Assembly: GCA_016214695.1 (NCBI GenBank)
Contig: JACRNY010000004.1
Span: forward strand, 346,240-410,239
Direction of reading: 5' to 3'
DNA: 64,000 nt
Origin: Nitrosomonadales bacterium
GTDB lineage: Bacteria > Pseudomonadota > Gammaproteobacteria > Burkholderiales > Gallionellaceae
Shown: positions 30,587 through 39,181 of the stretch, in pieces
Layout: every line of letters begins with the position of its first letter
Numbering within the stretch: the first letter of the stretch is position 1
The notes under the pieces: generated by a model
Told to the model about the DNA's origin: nothing
The model's database searches: none
What the model saw: only the letters and a program-made list of their open reading frames with translations
Position numbers and translations under genes: made by a program

Positions 30587-31816
30587 TCACTCAACCACGC
30601 GCACCAGCGCGAAGCCGCCGCCGGGCGTGCGGAAGTTGGTGGTCTGCCCCTGATACAAGCGCGCCGCGATCAGCTGGATATGGCCGTCATATACATAGCA
30701 ACGCACGTCATACTTGAGCAACTGTGCTTCACTGCCTGCCGCACACACCTTGCGTTCTCCCGGCAAGGCCAGTCTCTGCGCCACATAATCGGCCTGCATC
30801 ACCTCGTCGAACACGCGCTTGGTCATCTTGTCGCCGCGATACGCCCCCTTGCTGCCGTAGCCGCTGGCCGGCTTGAAGAACCACTGCTTGCGCTCCTCCC
30901 ACCACAGCCCGGCATCTTCTGCGCGCACGATCCTCGTTTCCGGAACGCCTTTCAACAGCGCATCGACACTTTCTTTCGCGAGGCCTTTTCCCCACAGCGC
31001 ATCGGCATCAGAGAGCATGGCCAGCTTGTGTTTATCGGCATAGCGCTGGTGATGTGCCGGGTTCGGCGTCACGACGACCTGTTGCTCCTCCCAGGCAGAA
31101 AGCAGGTGCGGATACTTCTGCAGGGTGAAATCGGTCAGCCGGTTGTAGACCAGATCGACGCGCTCGCCGCTGCAATACAAACCGTCCGCGCGCACCTCCA
31201 GGTCAGCAGGATCTGCGATATGCGCAGCGATGCCGGCACGCTCGAGGAAAACCCTGGCCAGCTGGAACTCCGGATAGAGATATTGCGTATCGGGCTGTTC
31301 ATCCACGATGGCAACGGTCCTGAGTGGCGTATCACCGTGAACCAGGCGCCACTCGTTACGGAACATCTCGACGAAGACCTTCTCAAGGTTGTGATCGGAC
31401 ACACCGGAACCATACAGGAACAGGCCATGCTGGCTATCGATCAGCAAGGCATTCAGGAAACCGCCGCCTGCATTGGTGTTGATCTCGATCAGGTGCGCGC
31501 CCTGCTCGTTGAGATGGAAGTCGTAGCCATAGAACACGCCCAGCGCCGTCTTCGGCTCAGGCGCACCAAGCGCTTCTTCCACTGCCGCGATCACCTCGCG
31601 CATCTGCCGCAACTGCATCTCGCTGATGAATACCGGCGCGGCCGCAAACAGATACGGACAGCGCTCCTTCACCCTGCTGTACCAGACCTCGCCTTGTGCC
31701 CGCAGCGTACTTTGCAGTGCTTCGCCGTTCATCCCGGCCCAGTCGAGACATTCTCCGTTCAGATGTGCGATGAAATCATGATCCACATCGAAATGTTCCT
31801 TTGCTTCTTCAGCCAT
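30587..31816 (-). CDS. ATP-grasp-like protein of unknown substrate
   Basis: A soluble protein of about 409 residues with features of a (circularly permuted) ATP-grasp ligase: LIEINTNAGGGFLNALL near residue 115 (the metal-binding E-x-N pattern), and later WFFKPASGYGSKGAYRG near 320 (nucleotide-binding Lys and Gly loop) and YDVRCYVYDGHIQLIAARLYQG. The fold call is moderate and the substrate is unknown. The start is uncertain: ATG 31816 (7 nt after the preceding gene) or an overlapping GTG at 31831. It follows the chalcone-isomerase-like gene on the same strand, so the two may act together. Confidence 0.65.
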   Translation of the reverse strand: MAEEAKEHFDVDHDFIAHLNGECLDWAGMNGEALQSTLRAQGEVWYSRVKERCPYLFAAAPVFISEMQLRQMREVIAAVEEALGAPEPKTALGVFYGYDFHLNEQGAHLIEINTNAGGGFLNALLIDSQHGLFLYGSGVSDHNLEKVFVEMFRNEWRLVHGDTPLRTVAIVDEQPDTQYLYPEFQLARVFLERAGIAAHIADPADLEVRADGLYCSGERVDLVYNRLTDFTLQKYPHLLSAWEEQQVVVTPNPAHHQRYADKHKLAMLSDADALWGKGLAKESVDALLKGVPETRIVRAEDAGLWWEERKQWFFKPASGYGSKGAYRGDKMTKRVFDEVMQADYVAQRLALPGERKVCAAGSEAQLLKYDVRCYVYDGHIQLIAARLYQGQTTNFRTPGGGFALVRVVE

Positions 31817-31823
31817 AAACGAA

Positions 31824-32387
31824 TCAACCACCCAGCATCTCTTTCTTCAGGTCATCCTGAACAGGTTTGTTGCCCAGCCATATCCTGAGCAAAGCGCGAT
31901 TGAACGCCGCCCCCGCAATGGTACCCCGCGCCGCCCCGTTCACGCTGATCTGCGTACCGCCGGCAGGCAGATAATCCAACGTGATCACATCGCCCGGCTT
32001 CACTTCCTTCACCGCATTGAATATCTGCGCCATCTGTTTCAACTGCCCATCCAGCACAGCCAGCTCTTCCTTCGAATGATTCGCCTCGATCGCCTCGTTG
32101 AAGGCACTGAGCAACTTGTCGCTGCCCAGGTCGCGCACGATATGCAAAGCCACGCGATGCTCGCGCTCGTCGGCGATGATGGCCTCGGCCGAAGCCTGCT
32201 TCTGCGGCAAGTACAGCGCGCCGACATAGATCTTGAAGAACAGCTTGGAGCGGATGCCGGCACCGTTCAACACCAGCGCCTGCGAACCGACCTGTACGGT
32301 GTCGGACAGTTTTACGCCGGCAACTTCAAAAGCACAGGCGTTCCAGCTCAGAAATATTCCACAGACCAGCAATACTATATTTTTCAT
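31824..32387 (-). CDS. secreted chalcone isomerase-like protein
   Basis: A 187-residue protein with a signal peptide (residues 1-19, ending NACAF) and a chalcone-isomerase-like domain: VNGAGIRSKLFFKIYVGALYL-type start, VRDLGSDKLLSAFNEAI, and DYLPAGGTQISVNG near the C-terminus. Bacterial members are non-catalytic or fatty-acid-binding proteins of unknown role, exported to the periplasm. ATG 32387 has an AGAGGAT Shine-Dalgarno. Confidence 0.82.
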   Translation of the reverse strand: MKNIVLLVCGIFLSWNACAFEVAGVKLSDTVQVGSQALVLNGAGIRSKLFFKIYVGALYLPQKQASAEAIIADEREHRVALHIVRDLGSDKLLSAFNEAIEANHSKEELAVLDGQLKQMAQIFNAVKEVKPGDVITLDYLPAGGTQISVNGAARGTIAGAAFNRALLRIWLGNKPVQDDLKKEMLGG

Positions 32388-32420
32388 TTTTATCCTCTCG
32401 TATTACCGAACACTACTATC

Positions 32421-32566
32421 CGTTCGCCCTGAGCTATCTTATCGAATACCCACAACCCGTTCGCCCTGAGCCTGTCGAAGGGCAGGTTGCTCTGCCTCTG
32501 CTTCATCCATTCATGGTTCGACTTGCCTTTAGTCCTGAGCCTGCCGAAGGGGCACCACGAACGGAT
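32421..32566. repeat. cluster of dispersed TTCGCCCTGAGC repeats
   Basis: Three related units, at 32421-32447 (degenerate), 32458-32484 and about 32512-32566, share the core TTCGCCCTGAGCCTGTCGAA or its inverse. This repeat type is scattered through many proteobacterial genomes. It fills most of the gap between the fadA stop and the chalcone-isomerase-like gene and could fold into long hairpins. Another copy lies at 61142. Confidence 0.7.
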
Positions 32567-32580
32567 GAAAAGCCATTTCC

Positions 32581-33777
32581 TTAGAGCGCCTCAAACACCC
32601 CCGCCGCCCCCATCCCCGTCCCGATACACATCGTCACCATGCCGTACTTCTGCTTCCGACGCCGCAAACCATGCAGCAAGGTCGCCGTACGTATCGCCCC
32701 TGTCGCCCCCAGCGGATGACCCAGCGCGATGGCCCCGCCCAGCGGATTCACGAGCTCCGGATTCAGCCCCACATCATTGATCACCGCCAGCGACTGCGCG
32801 GCGAAGGCCTCGTTGAGTTCTATCCAGCCCATGTCGTTCAAGGTCAGTCCCACCTGCTTCAACACGCGCGGGATGGCTTCCTTGGGCCCGATGCCCATGA
32901 TCTCCGGCGGCACGCCTGCCACACTGAAGCCGAGGAACTTGCCGATGGGCGTGAGGTTGTAGCGCTTCAATGCCGCCTCGGAACACAGCAGCACCGCACC
33001 CGCGCCGTCCGACATCTGCGAACTGTTGCCCGCCGTCACCGAGCCCTTTTGCGCGAACACCGTCTTGAGTTTCGCCAGCGCTTCGAGCGAAGAATCCGCG
33101 CGCGGGCCTTCGTCCTGTTTCACCTCGCGCGTCTTCACCTTCACCTCGCGGCTGTGCATGTCGCCGATGTGCTCGATGATGGTGTAAGGCGTGATCTCGT
33201 CGTCGAACTCGCCGTTGTTGATCGCCGCGATGGCGCGCAGGTGGCTCTGCAGGGCAAAGGCATCCTGCGCCTCGCGCGACACTTTCCAGCGCTCCGCCAC
33301 CTTCTCCGCCGTCAGCCCCATGCCGTAGGCGATGCCGACATGCTCGTTCTCGAAGATGGCCGGATTGAACGCGATCTTGTTGCCCATCATCGGCACCATG
33401 CTCATGCTCTCGGTACCCGCCGCGATCATCACGTCCGCCTCGCCCAAGCGGATGCGATCCGCCGCCAGCGCCACCGCCTGCACACCGGAAGAACAGAAAC
33501 GGTTGATGGTCATGCCCGGCACCGTGTTCGGCAGCCCGGCCAGCAGCAGCGCGATGCGCGCCACGTTCATGCCCTGCTCCGCCTCCGGCATCGCACACCC
33601 CACGATCACATCGCCCACACTGGCCGGATCGAGCGACGGCGCCTGCGCCAGCACGCTCTTCAGCACATGCGCCAGCAGATCATCCGGACGGGTATTGCGG
33701 AACATGCCGCGCGGCGCCTTGCCAACGGGCGTGCGCGTAGCGGCGACGATATAGGCTTCCTGGACTTGTTTGGTCAT
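32581..33777 (-). CDS. fadA: acetyl-CoA C-acyltransferase (3-ketoacyl-CoA thiolase)
   Basis: Thiolase of 398 residues that cleaves 3-ketoacyl-CoA in the last step of beta-oxidation. The nucleophilic Cys is in NRFCSSGVQAVALAADR near residue 93. The catalytic His is in LGHPLGATGAIR near 350, and the second Cys is in MCIGTGMGAAG near 385. ATG 33777 has a GAGAGGG Shine-Dalgarno. It is the last gene of the fad operon but is separated from fadB by an inserted SIR2-like gene. Confidence 0.96.
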   Translation of the reverse strand: MTKQVQEAYIVAATRTPVGKAPRGMFRNTRPDDLLAHVLKSVLAQAPSLDPASVGDVIVGCAMPEAEQGMNVARIALLLAGLPNTVPGMTINRFCSSGVQAVALAADRIRLGEADVMIAAGTESMSMVPMMGNKIAFNPAIFENEHVGIAYGMGLTAEKVAERWKVSREAQDAFALQSHLRAIAAINNGEFDDEITPYTIIEHIGDMHSREVKVKTREVKQDEGPRADSSLEALAKLKTVFAQKGSVTAGNSSQMSDGAGAVLLCSEAALKRYNLTPIGKFLGFSVAGVPPEIMGIGPKEAIPRVLKQVGLTLNDMGWIELNEAFAAQSLAVINDVGLNPELVNPLGGAIALGHPLGATGAIRTATLLHGLRRRKQKYGMVTMCIGTGMGAAGVFEAL

Positions 33778-33833
33778 GACATTACCCTCTCAAAGTATTT
33801 TGATGCTGATCCCATATCGCTGCATATCGCTCC

Positions 33834-34772
33834 TTAGCCCAGCAATGTACTCTCCCTCAACGCCATCAGGCAGTTATCATTCACTGGCTCCCACGTTTCG
33901 TTCGGGCAAATTTGATTTTTATATCGTGCTTTTTCCGCATGAGTTACACCCAATGTCGAAGCAACTATGCGCGGTGCGCTCTGCCGATTCTCGGTTCGCC
34001 ATTTCAATACATCAACCAAACCCAGCCTCTGAATGTTTAATGGGTCAAACCCAAAGCCCAAAAAACCTATGTTTTCAGCATTAGCGCAAATATCTCTGGC
34101 TCTCATAAAAGCCTGACTGTCATCACGCGCTTCAGGAATGATTTCAATACCGTTTGCTGCAATCTGTAATGACTGTTGATTCAGCGTATTGAAATACTGC
34201 CGCACCGTGCTCCCAGGAAGATAATGAAAATCTCCTAAGCTTCCATAAACGTGCAGAATCTCAAAATTTTTCAATACCTCAAGTGCTGTCGCATCATTTA
34301 CTCCAAAAGTATGTTTGGTCGCCAGATGCAGAAAATATTCCAATGATCTATCGTAATTAAACGTAATGAACTTAATCCTATTCTGTCGAAGTTCAGCAAT
34401 ATGGTTAATGTCCTCAATCATTAGATTCCAAAGATAGGAATACCAATGTTCCGTGTCGTTTGCATTTACTAATTTAGTCGGGTCCTCTTTTGCAACTAAC
34501 TTTGCCGCTATAGCCAGCTTTCCAACATCAGTAAATCCACTCCTTTTAGCAAGGAATGCGTCGATAGACTTAACATGTGATCGTGCAAATTCACGCGCAA
34601 ATGCCCTCGTCATTTCCACATCAACATCAGCAAGATCTTTAAGCGTCTCTGCTAAATCATCATAATCCTCTACCGCACGACAAATCGAAGTACGAAGTTC
34701 TGCGCCAAGAGGCAATCCATAAGTACAACTCGCACCTGCACCTAAGATAAGAACTGTGGGTCTCTTAATCAT
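33834..34772 (-). CDS. SIR2-like NAD-binding domain protein
   Basis: A 312-residue protein with a SIR2_2-type fold. It has the N-terminal nucleotide loop LILGAGASCTYGLP, ITFNYDRSLEYF near residue 165, a catalytic-type His in LHVYGSLG near 200, and IGFLGFGFDPLN near 265. SIR2-like domains without deacetylase context often act as NAD-depleting effectors in phage defence, but nothing else in the window completes a known system. The gene is visibly AT-richer than its neighbours and lies 11 nt after fadB and 56 nt before fadA, interrupting the operon. Its ribosome-binding site is weak. Horizontal acquisition is likely. Confidence 0.8.
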   Translation of the reverse strand: MIKRPTVLILGAGASCTYGLPLGAELRTSICRAVEDYDDLAETLKDLADVDVEMTRAFAREFARSHVKSIDAFLAKRSGFTDVGKLAIAAKLVAKEDPTKLVNANDTEHWYSYLWNLMIEDINHIAELRQNRIKFITFNYDRSLEYFLHLATKHTFGVNDATALEVLKNFEILHVYGSLGDFHYLPGSTVRQYFNTLNQQSLQIAANGIEIIPEARDDSQAFMRARDICANAENIGFLGFGFDPLNIQRLGLVDVLKWRTENRQSAPRIVASTLGVTHAEKARYKNQICPNETWEPVNDNCLMALRESTLLG

Positions 34773-34783
34773 TCTGCGTTCAC

Positions 34784-37309
34784 TCAATTCCTCAACGGCT
34801 TCCCGCTCTTCAACATATGCTCGATCCGCGCCTGCGTCTTCTCGGTCGCCAGCAATTCCATGAAGTGCTTGCGCTCCAGATCGAGCAGCCATTGCTCATC
34901 CACCAAGCTGCCCGCCTCCACATCGCCTCCGCACAGCGTGTCGGCGACGCGGCAGCCGATGTTGTAGTCGTGCTCGGAGATGAAGTTGCCTTGCAGCATG
35001 TTGAGCATGGCGGCCTTGAGAGTGGCGATGCCGGTGCGGCCGGCGACGGCGATCTGGCGCTGGTGCAGCGGCGGGCGGTAGGCCGTGGCGTTGAGTGCCT
35101 TGGCTTCTTCCTTGGCGATGTGCAGCAATTCAAACTTGTTCAGCACGATGCGGTCGGACGGTCTGAGGTAACCCATCTCTCTTGCCAGCTCGGCGCTCTT
35201 GGCGACTTCGCCCATGGCGATGTGCTGGAAGTAGCGGCGCACGAAGGGGAAGATGTCGACGCGGTTGTCGCTGGAATAGCGCTGTGCTTCTGCCGCCGCG
35301 CGTTGCGCCATCTCCTTGCAGCCGCCGCCGGCGGGCAATAATCCGACGCCGACTTCGACCAGGCCGATGTAGCTTTCCAGCGTTGCGACTATCCTTGAAC
35401 AATGGATGGAGAATTCGCAGCCGCCGCCGAGGGCGAGACCATCGACTGCGGCGATGGTGGGCACCTGTGCATACTTGAGGCGCATCGAGGTCTGCTGAAA
35501 CTTGGCGACGACTGCTTCCACCTTGGGCACATTACCCGTCGCTGCGTTGAACAGGTCGCCCATACCGCCGCCGCCCGCAGCGGTGTATTTGACACGGTTC
35601 ACCGCGCCCTTGAGTTTGCCGAACATGCCGGTGTCGGGCGTCTCCTGCACGCCCTGCATGAGTTGCAGCAAGTTGGCCCCGGCCGAGAACGGCGGCTCGC
35701 TCTGCCACAGGATGAGCGCGCTGAAGTGCGCCTCGGCCTCGTTCACCGCGCGCAGGATGCCGTCCAGCACTTCGTTGCTGACGGTGTGCATCTTGGTCTT
35801 GAAGCTCAGGATGGCGATGGTGTCGCCGGTGTGCCACAAGCGCACATCTTCGGTCTCGAAGACGGTCTCGCCGTAGTGGCGTTCTTCGCCGAGGAGGCGG
35901 TCGGGGTAGATTTGTCGCTTGTAGACGGGGAGGGTTGAGCGGGGTTGGTAACTTCCGTCCCTCACCCCCTGCCCCTCTCCCGCTTGCGGGCGAGGGGAGA
36001 AGGAGCCCTGCATGCTGTGCACCGCTACGCGCGCCGGGTCGGTGGCCCATGCGGGTAACGGCGATGCAGCCATGGCCTTGCCTGCGGCGATGTCGGCAGT
36101 GATCCAGCCGGCTACCTGCTGCCAGCCGGCGGCCTGCCAGATCTCGAACGGGCCGTTGTCCCAGCCGAAGCCCCAGCGTACGGCGAAATCCAGGTCGCGC
36201 GCGTTGTTGGCGATGTATTCCAGATGCAGCGCGCAGTAATGGAACACGTCGCGGAACACCGCCCACAGGAACTGCGCCTGCGGATGCTGGCTGTTGCGCA
36301 GACCGGCGAGCTTCTTGGCCCAGTCGCGCTCGCGCAGGATTTCTTTCACGCCGTCGTCAACCTTCGCGTCGGACAGTTTGTATTCGCGCGTGTGCAGGTC
36401 GAGGACGTGGATCTCCTTGCCGATCTTCTGATAGATGCCGCGCTTGGTCTTCTGCCCGAGCGAGCCCTGGTCGACCAGATACTGGAACCAGCCCGGCAGT
36501 TCGAAGTGTTTGTGCCACGGGTCTTCGCTCAGATTCTCGCGCATGGTGTTGACCACATGCGCGAAAACGTCGAGGCCGACCACGTCCAGCGTGCGGAAGG
36601 TGGCGCTCTTGGGACGGCCGAGATAGCGACCGGTGAGCGCATCCACCATGTCGAAGCCGAGGTTGTAGGCCGCCGCATGATGCTTGGTGGCGAGCATGGA
36701 GAACACGCCGATGCGGTTGGCGATGAAGTTGGGGGTGTCCTTGGCGCGCACCACACCCTTGCCCAGCGTGGAGACGAGGAATATCTCCAGCTCATCCAGT
36801 AGCGATGCCTCGGTGCCTTTGCACGGGATCAGCTCGACCAGATGCATGTAACGCGGCGGGTTGAAGAAGTGGATGCCGCAGAAACGGTGGCGCAGTTCTT
36901 CGGGGAAGGCTTCGGCCAGTGTGTTGATCGAAAGGCCCGAGGTGTTGGTGGCGAAGATGGCATTCGCGTTCACATAAGGCGCGACCTTGCGATAGAGGTC
37001 TGACTTCCAGTCGATACGCTCGGCGATGGCCTCGATGATGAGGTCGCAACCGCGCAGTTTCTCCAGATGCTGTTCGTAGTTGGCTGCCTCGATGTAGCTC
37101 ACGCGCGCCGGGGAAGAGATGGGCGCGGGATCGAGCTTCTTCAGACCTTCCAGCGCCTTGTTGACGTTGCCGTTGGGATCGCCCTCTTTCGCAGGCAGTT
37201 CGAACAACAGCGTCTCGACATTGGCATTGACCAGATGCGCGGCGATCTGCGCTCCCATCACACCCGCGCCGAGCACGGCGACCTTGCGAATCTTCAGATG
37301 ATTGCTCAT
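34784..37309 (-). CDS. fadB: 3-hydroxyacyl-CoA dehydrogenase / enoyl-CoA hydratase fusion
   Basis: A bifunctional beta-oxidation enzyme of about 841 residues in the FadN-like order: dehydrogenase first (VLGAGVMGAQIAAHL near residue 12, FCGIHFFNPPRYMHLVELI near 145), hydratase last (DGLALGGGCEFSIHCSRIVA near 625). Between them, residues about 435-450 are encoded by a palindromic DNA repeat inserted in frame. The start is ATG 37309 (GGGGGT Shine-Dalgarno) rather than a TTG 18 nt further upstream. The symbol indicates function; the domain order is reversed compared with E. coli FadB. Confidence 0.92.
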   Translation of the reverse strand: MSNHLKIRKVAVLGAGVMGAQIAAHLVNANVETLLFELPAKEGDPNGNVNKALEGLKKLDPAPISSPARVSYIEAANYEQHLEKLRGCDLIIEAIAERIDWKSDLYRKVAPYVNANAIFATNTSGLSINTLAEAFPEELRHRFCGIHFFNPPRYMHLVELIPCKGTEASLLDELEIFLVSTLGKGVVRAKDTPNFIANRIGVFSMLATKHHAAAYNLGFDMVDALTGRYLGRPKSATFRTLDVVGLDVFAHVVNTMRENLSEDPWHKHFELPGWFQYLVDQGSLGQKTKRGIYQKIGKEIHVLDLHTREYKLSDAKVDDGVKEILRERDWAKKLAGLRNSQHPQAQFLWAVFRDVFHYCALHLEYIANNARDLDFAVRWGFGWDNGPFEIWQAAGWQQVAGWITADIAAGKAMAASPLPAWATDPARVAVHSMQGSFSPRPQAGEGQGVRDGSYQPRSTLPVYKRQIYPDRLLGEERHYGETVFETEDVRLWHTGDTIAILSFKTKMHTVSNEVLDGILRAVNEAEAHFSALILWQSEPPFSAGANLLQLMQGVQETPDTGMFGKLKGAVNRVKYTAAGGGGMGDLFNAATGNVPKVEAVVAKFQQTSMRLKYAQVPTIAAVDGLALGGGCEFSIHCSRIVATLESYIGLVEVGVGLLPAGGGCKEMAQRAAAEAQRYSSDNRVDIFPFVRRYFQHIAMGEVAKSAELAREMGYLRPSDRIVLNKFELLHIAKEEAKALNATAYRPPLHQRQIAVAGRTGIATLKAAMLNMLQGNFISEHDYNIGCRVADTLCGGDVEAGSLVDEQWLLDLERKHFMELLATEKTQARIEHMLKSGKPLRN
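35959..36003. repeat. palindromic repeat inserted in frame in fadB
   Basis: CCCTCACCCCCTGCCCCTCTCCC is followed by a GC-rich loop and the complementary arm GCGAGGGGAGAAGG. It is read through in frame on the minus strand (giving SFSPRPQAGEGQG) in the linker between the two catalytic domains. It belongs to the family that brackets DUF559. Confidence 0.8.
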
Positions 37310-37349
37310 CGCGATACCCCCGATCAAAAAATTTGCGTCACACCCACTA

Positions 37350-37384
37350 CCCTCACCCTCGGTCCCTCTCCCACGGGGAGAGGG
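37350..37384. repeat. palindromic repeat between fadL and fadB
   Basis: An intergenic copy: CCCTCACCCTCGGTCCCTCTCCC, a short loop and GGGGAGAGGG. It can form a stable hairpin in the transcript between fadL and fadB and so could attenuate or stabilise the mRNA. Confidence 0.8.
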
Positions 37385-37409
37385 ATGCGAACCATCAGTC
37401 CATTGCAGA

Positions 37410-38729
37410 TCAGAAACTATATGCGTACTGCACGCTCAGGATGTCCACGCCGCTCTTGTAGGTTCCCACCAGGTTGCCCCTGCCTGCTGCGGCCTGGTTG
37501 TCGGCGATGGTGACATCCTTCATGAACAGGTGCGCATAACCGAAATCGATGGTGCCGGACTGCGACGGCTTGTACTGCCCGCCTATGGTCAGCCAGGTGC
37601 GGTCGCTGTCGGGGATGCGCGCGGTACGGTAGGCATCGGGCACCGGAGTATGGTCATAGGCGACGCCGATGCGCGACAGCCACTGCCCGCTGTAGTGGTG
37701 GGTCGCGCCCACGGCGAAGCGCCAGGTGTCCTTCCAGTTCTCCTGTACGGTCTGCACATTGCTGCCGTTGCTGCGGTCTATCTTCATCTGCTGCAAGACA
37801 CTCCAGCCGGTGCGCGTCGCATCGGCCATCAGGTCCCACTTGTCGTTCAGCTTGTGGAAGCCGCTGAGCGAGAACGAATCGGGCATGGTGATGGGCAGCA
37901 CCACATCGCCGTTGGCGAGCAAGGGGCTGGCCGCCAGCGCGGCAGGCACATCGCTGAACGTGATCGATCCCTTCAGGGTGTATTTGATCTTCGAGCGGTA
38001 GGACATGCCGATGCGCGTGTCCGCGCTGGCGTTGAACAATGCGCCGAAGTTGTAGCCCCAGGCGGAGTCACTGCCGGCGATCTTGCTCACCCCTTCCACG
38101 CCCGGACCGCCGATCGCCGTCAGCAGGCCTGCGCCACCGAATGAGAACGCGGCCGCACTATAGTTCACCGCGCTGGTCAGCTCGCCCGCGATGTGCTGAT
38201 AGTTGATGCCGGCGCCGACACTGAGGCTGTCGCTCAGCTGATAGGCGATGGATGGGTTCAGGTTGATGGTCTCTATCCTGGACTTGATCGCCTGGAAGCG
38301 GCCTATCCAGCTGGCTTCGTATTCGGTCTGCAGGCCGAACGGGGCATTGATGCCGAGACCGAAGCGCGTCGCGCTGTCCAGTTCCATCACCATGTAGGTG
38401 TTGGGCACCAGCGCCAGGCTGCCCGCATCGCCGCCGTTGCCGCCTGCGGTCTGCAGCAATGCACCGGTCGAGCCGGTGTCGGAGAGCTTTGCCGAGGGCT
38501 GGATCAGACTGCCGGCCACGGTCACCTGTGTGCCGTTCAAGCGCGACATGCCGGCCGGATTGAAGAAGATGGTGGAGGCATCTTCCGCTGCGGCCGCACC
38601 ACCGGCGAACGCGTTGCCCGTACCACTGCTCTGTTCGATCAGGGCGAATGCCGATGCGGCCGCATTCCCCGACATCGCCAGCAAGGCGCTGGCCACCGAT
38701 ACCGCCATCAACGACTGCTTCAACTTCAT
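37410..38729 (-). CDS. fadL: FadL-family outer membrane fatty-acid transporter
   Basis: Outer membrane beta-barrel protein of 439 residues (FadL/OmpP1/TodX family) that admits long-chain fatty acids or other hydrophobic compounds. It has a signal peptide (about 1-25, ending AAASA), the N-terminal hatch motif QSSGTGNAFAGGAAAAEDASTIFFNPAGM, and a C-terminal aromatic residue (AYSF). The start is ATG 38729, which has GGAG at 8-nt spacing; the GTG two codons upstream is too close to the Shine-Dalgarno. It lies in the fad operon between the thioesterase and fadB. Confidence 0.93.
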   Translation of the reverse strand: MKLKQSLMAVSVASALLAMSGNAAASAFALIEQSSGTGNAFAGGAAAAEDASTIFFNPAGMSRLNGTQVTVAGSLIQPSAKLSDTGSTGALLQTAGGNGGDAGSLALVPNTYMVMELDSATRFGLGINAPFGLQTEYEASWIGRFQAIKSRIETINLNPSIAYQLSDSLSVGAGINYQHIAGELTSAVNYSAAAFSFGGAGLLTAIGGPGVEGVSKIAGSDSAWGYNFGALFNASADTRIGMSYRSKIKYTLKGSITFSDVPAALAASPLLANGDVVLPITMPDSFSLSGFHKLNDKWDLMADATRTGWSVLQQMKIDRSNGSNVQTVQENWKDTWRFAVGATHHYSGQWLSRIGVAYDHTPVPDAYRTARIPDSDRTWLTIGGQYKPSQSGTIDFGYAHLFMKDVTIADNQAAAGRGNLVGTYKSGVDILSVQYAYSF

Positions 38730-38772
38730 TTCCACTTCTCCCTATTCAATGAATTTCAAATCTTCGTATCCG

Positions 38773-39180
38773 TTATTGTTCTTGTGGCGGCAAAGGCCGC
38801 GGTTTGCGGTCATCCCCTACCGCGACATAGGTCAGCGTGGCCTCGGTCACCTTGTGGCACTTCGGGTTGGCCGGATCGCGCTGTACATAGACCTCGACAT
38901 CCACGGTGATGGAGGTGTTGCCGGTCTTGATGATGCGGGTGTAGAAGCTGACCACGTCGCCGACGAAGATGGGCTGCTTGAACACGAAGGAATTCACTGC
39001 GATGGTCGCCACCCTGCCCTTGGCCCGGTGCACCGCCGGGATGCTGCCGGCGATGTCCACCTGCCCCATCAGCCAGCCGCCGAAGATGTCGCCGGTGTAG
39101 TTGGCATCGGATGGCATCGCCGCCACGCGGATAGTCGGTTCGCGCTGCGGCAACGAGGTGGTCGCGTGCTCTTCGTGCAT
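38773..39180 (-). CDS. acyl-CoA thioesterase (hot-dog fold, YciA-like)
   Basis: A 135-residue hot-dog-fold thioesterase. The diagnostic MPSDANYTGDIFGGWLMGQVD is at about residues 22-42, followed by VNSFVFKQPIFVGD. It hydrolyses acyl-CoA and may relieve CoA trapping during fatty-acid use. ATG 39180 is one base beyond the fadD stop, so the two are tightly coupled. Confidence 0.92.
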   Translation of the reverse strand: MHEEHATTSLPQREPTIRVAAMPSDANYTGDIFGGWLMGQVDIAGSIPAVHRAKGRVATIAVNSFVFKQPIFVGDVVSFYTRIIKTGNTSITVDVEVYVQRDPANPKCHKVTEATLTYVAVGDDRKPRPLPPQEQ

Positions 39181-39181
39181 C

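Noticed and set aside
33834..34772. SIR2-like gene as part of a known multigene defence system
   Set aside because: Its neighbours are beta-oxidation genes; no partner such as an Argonaute, HerA or STAND gene is in the window.
36004..36060. Frameshift in fadB at the palindromic insert
   Set aside because: The insertion is a multiple of three in effect; the reading frame continues to the crotonase domain with no stop.
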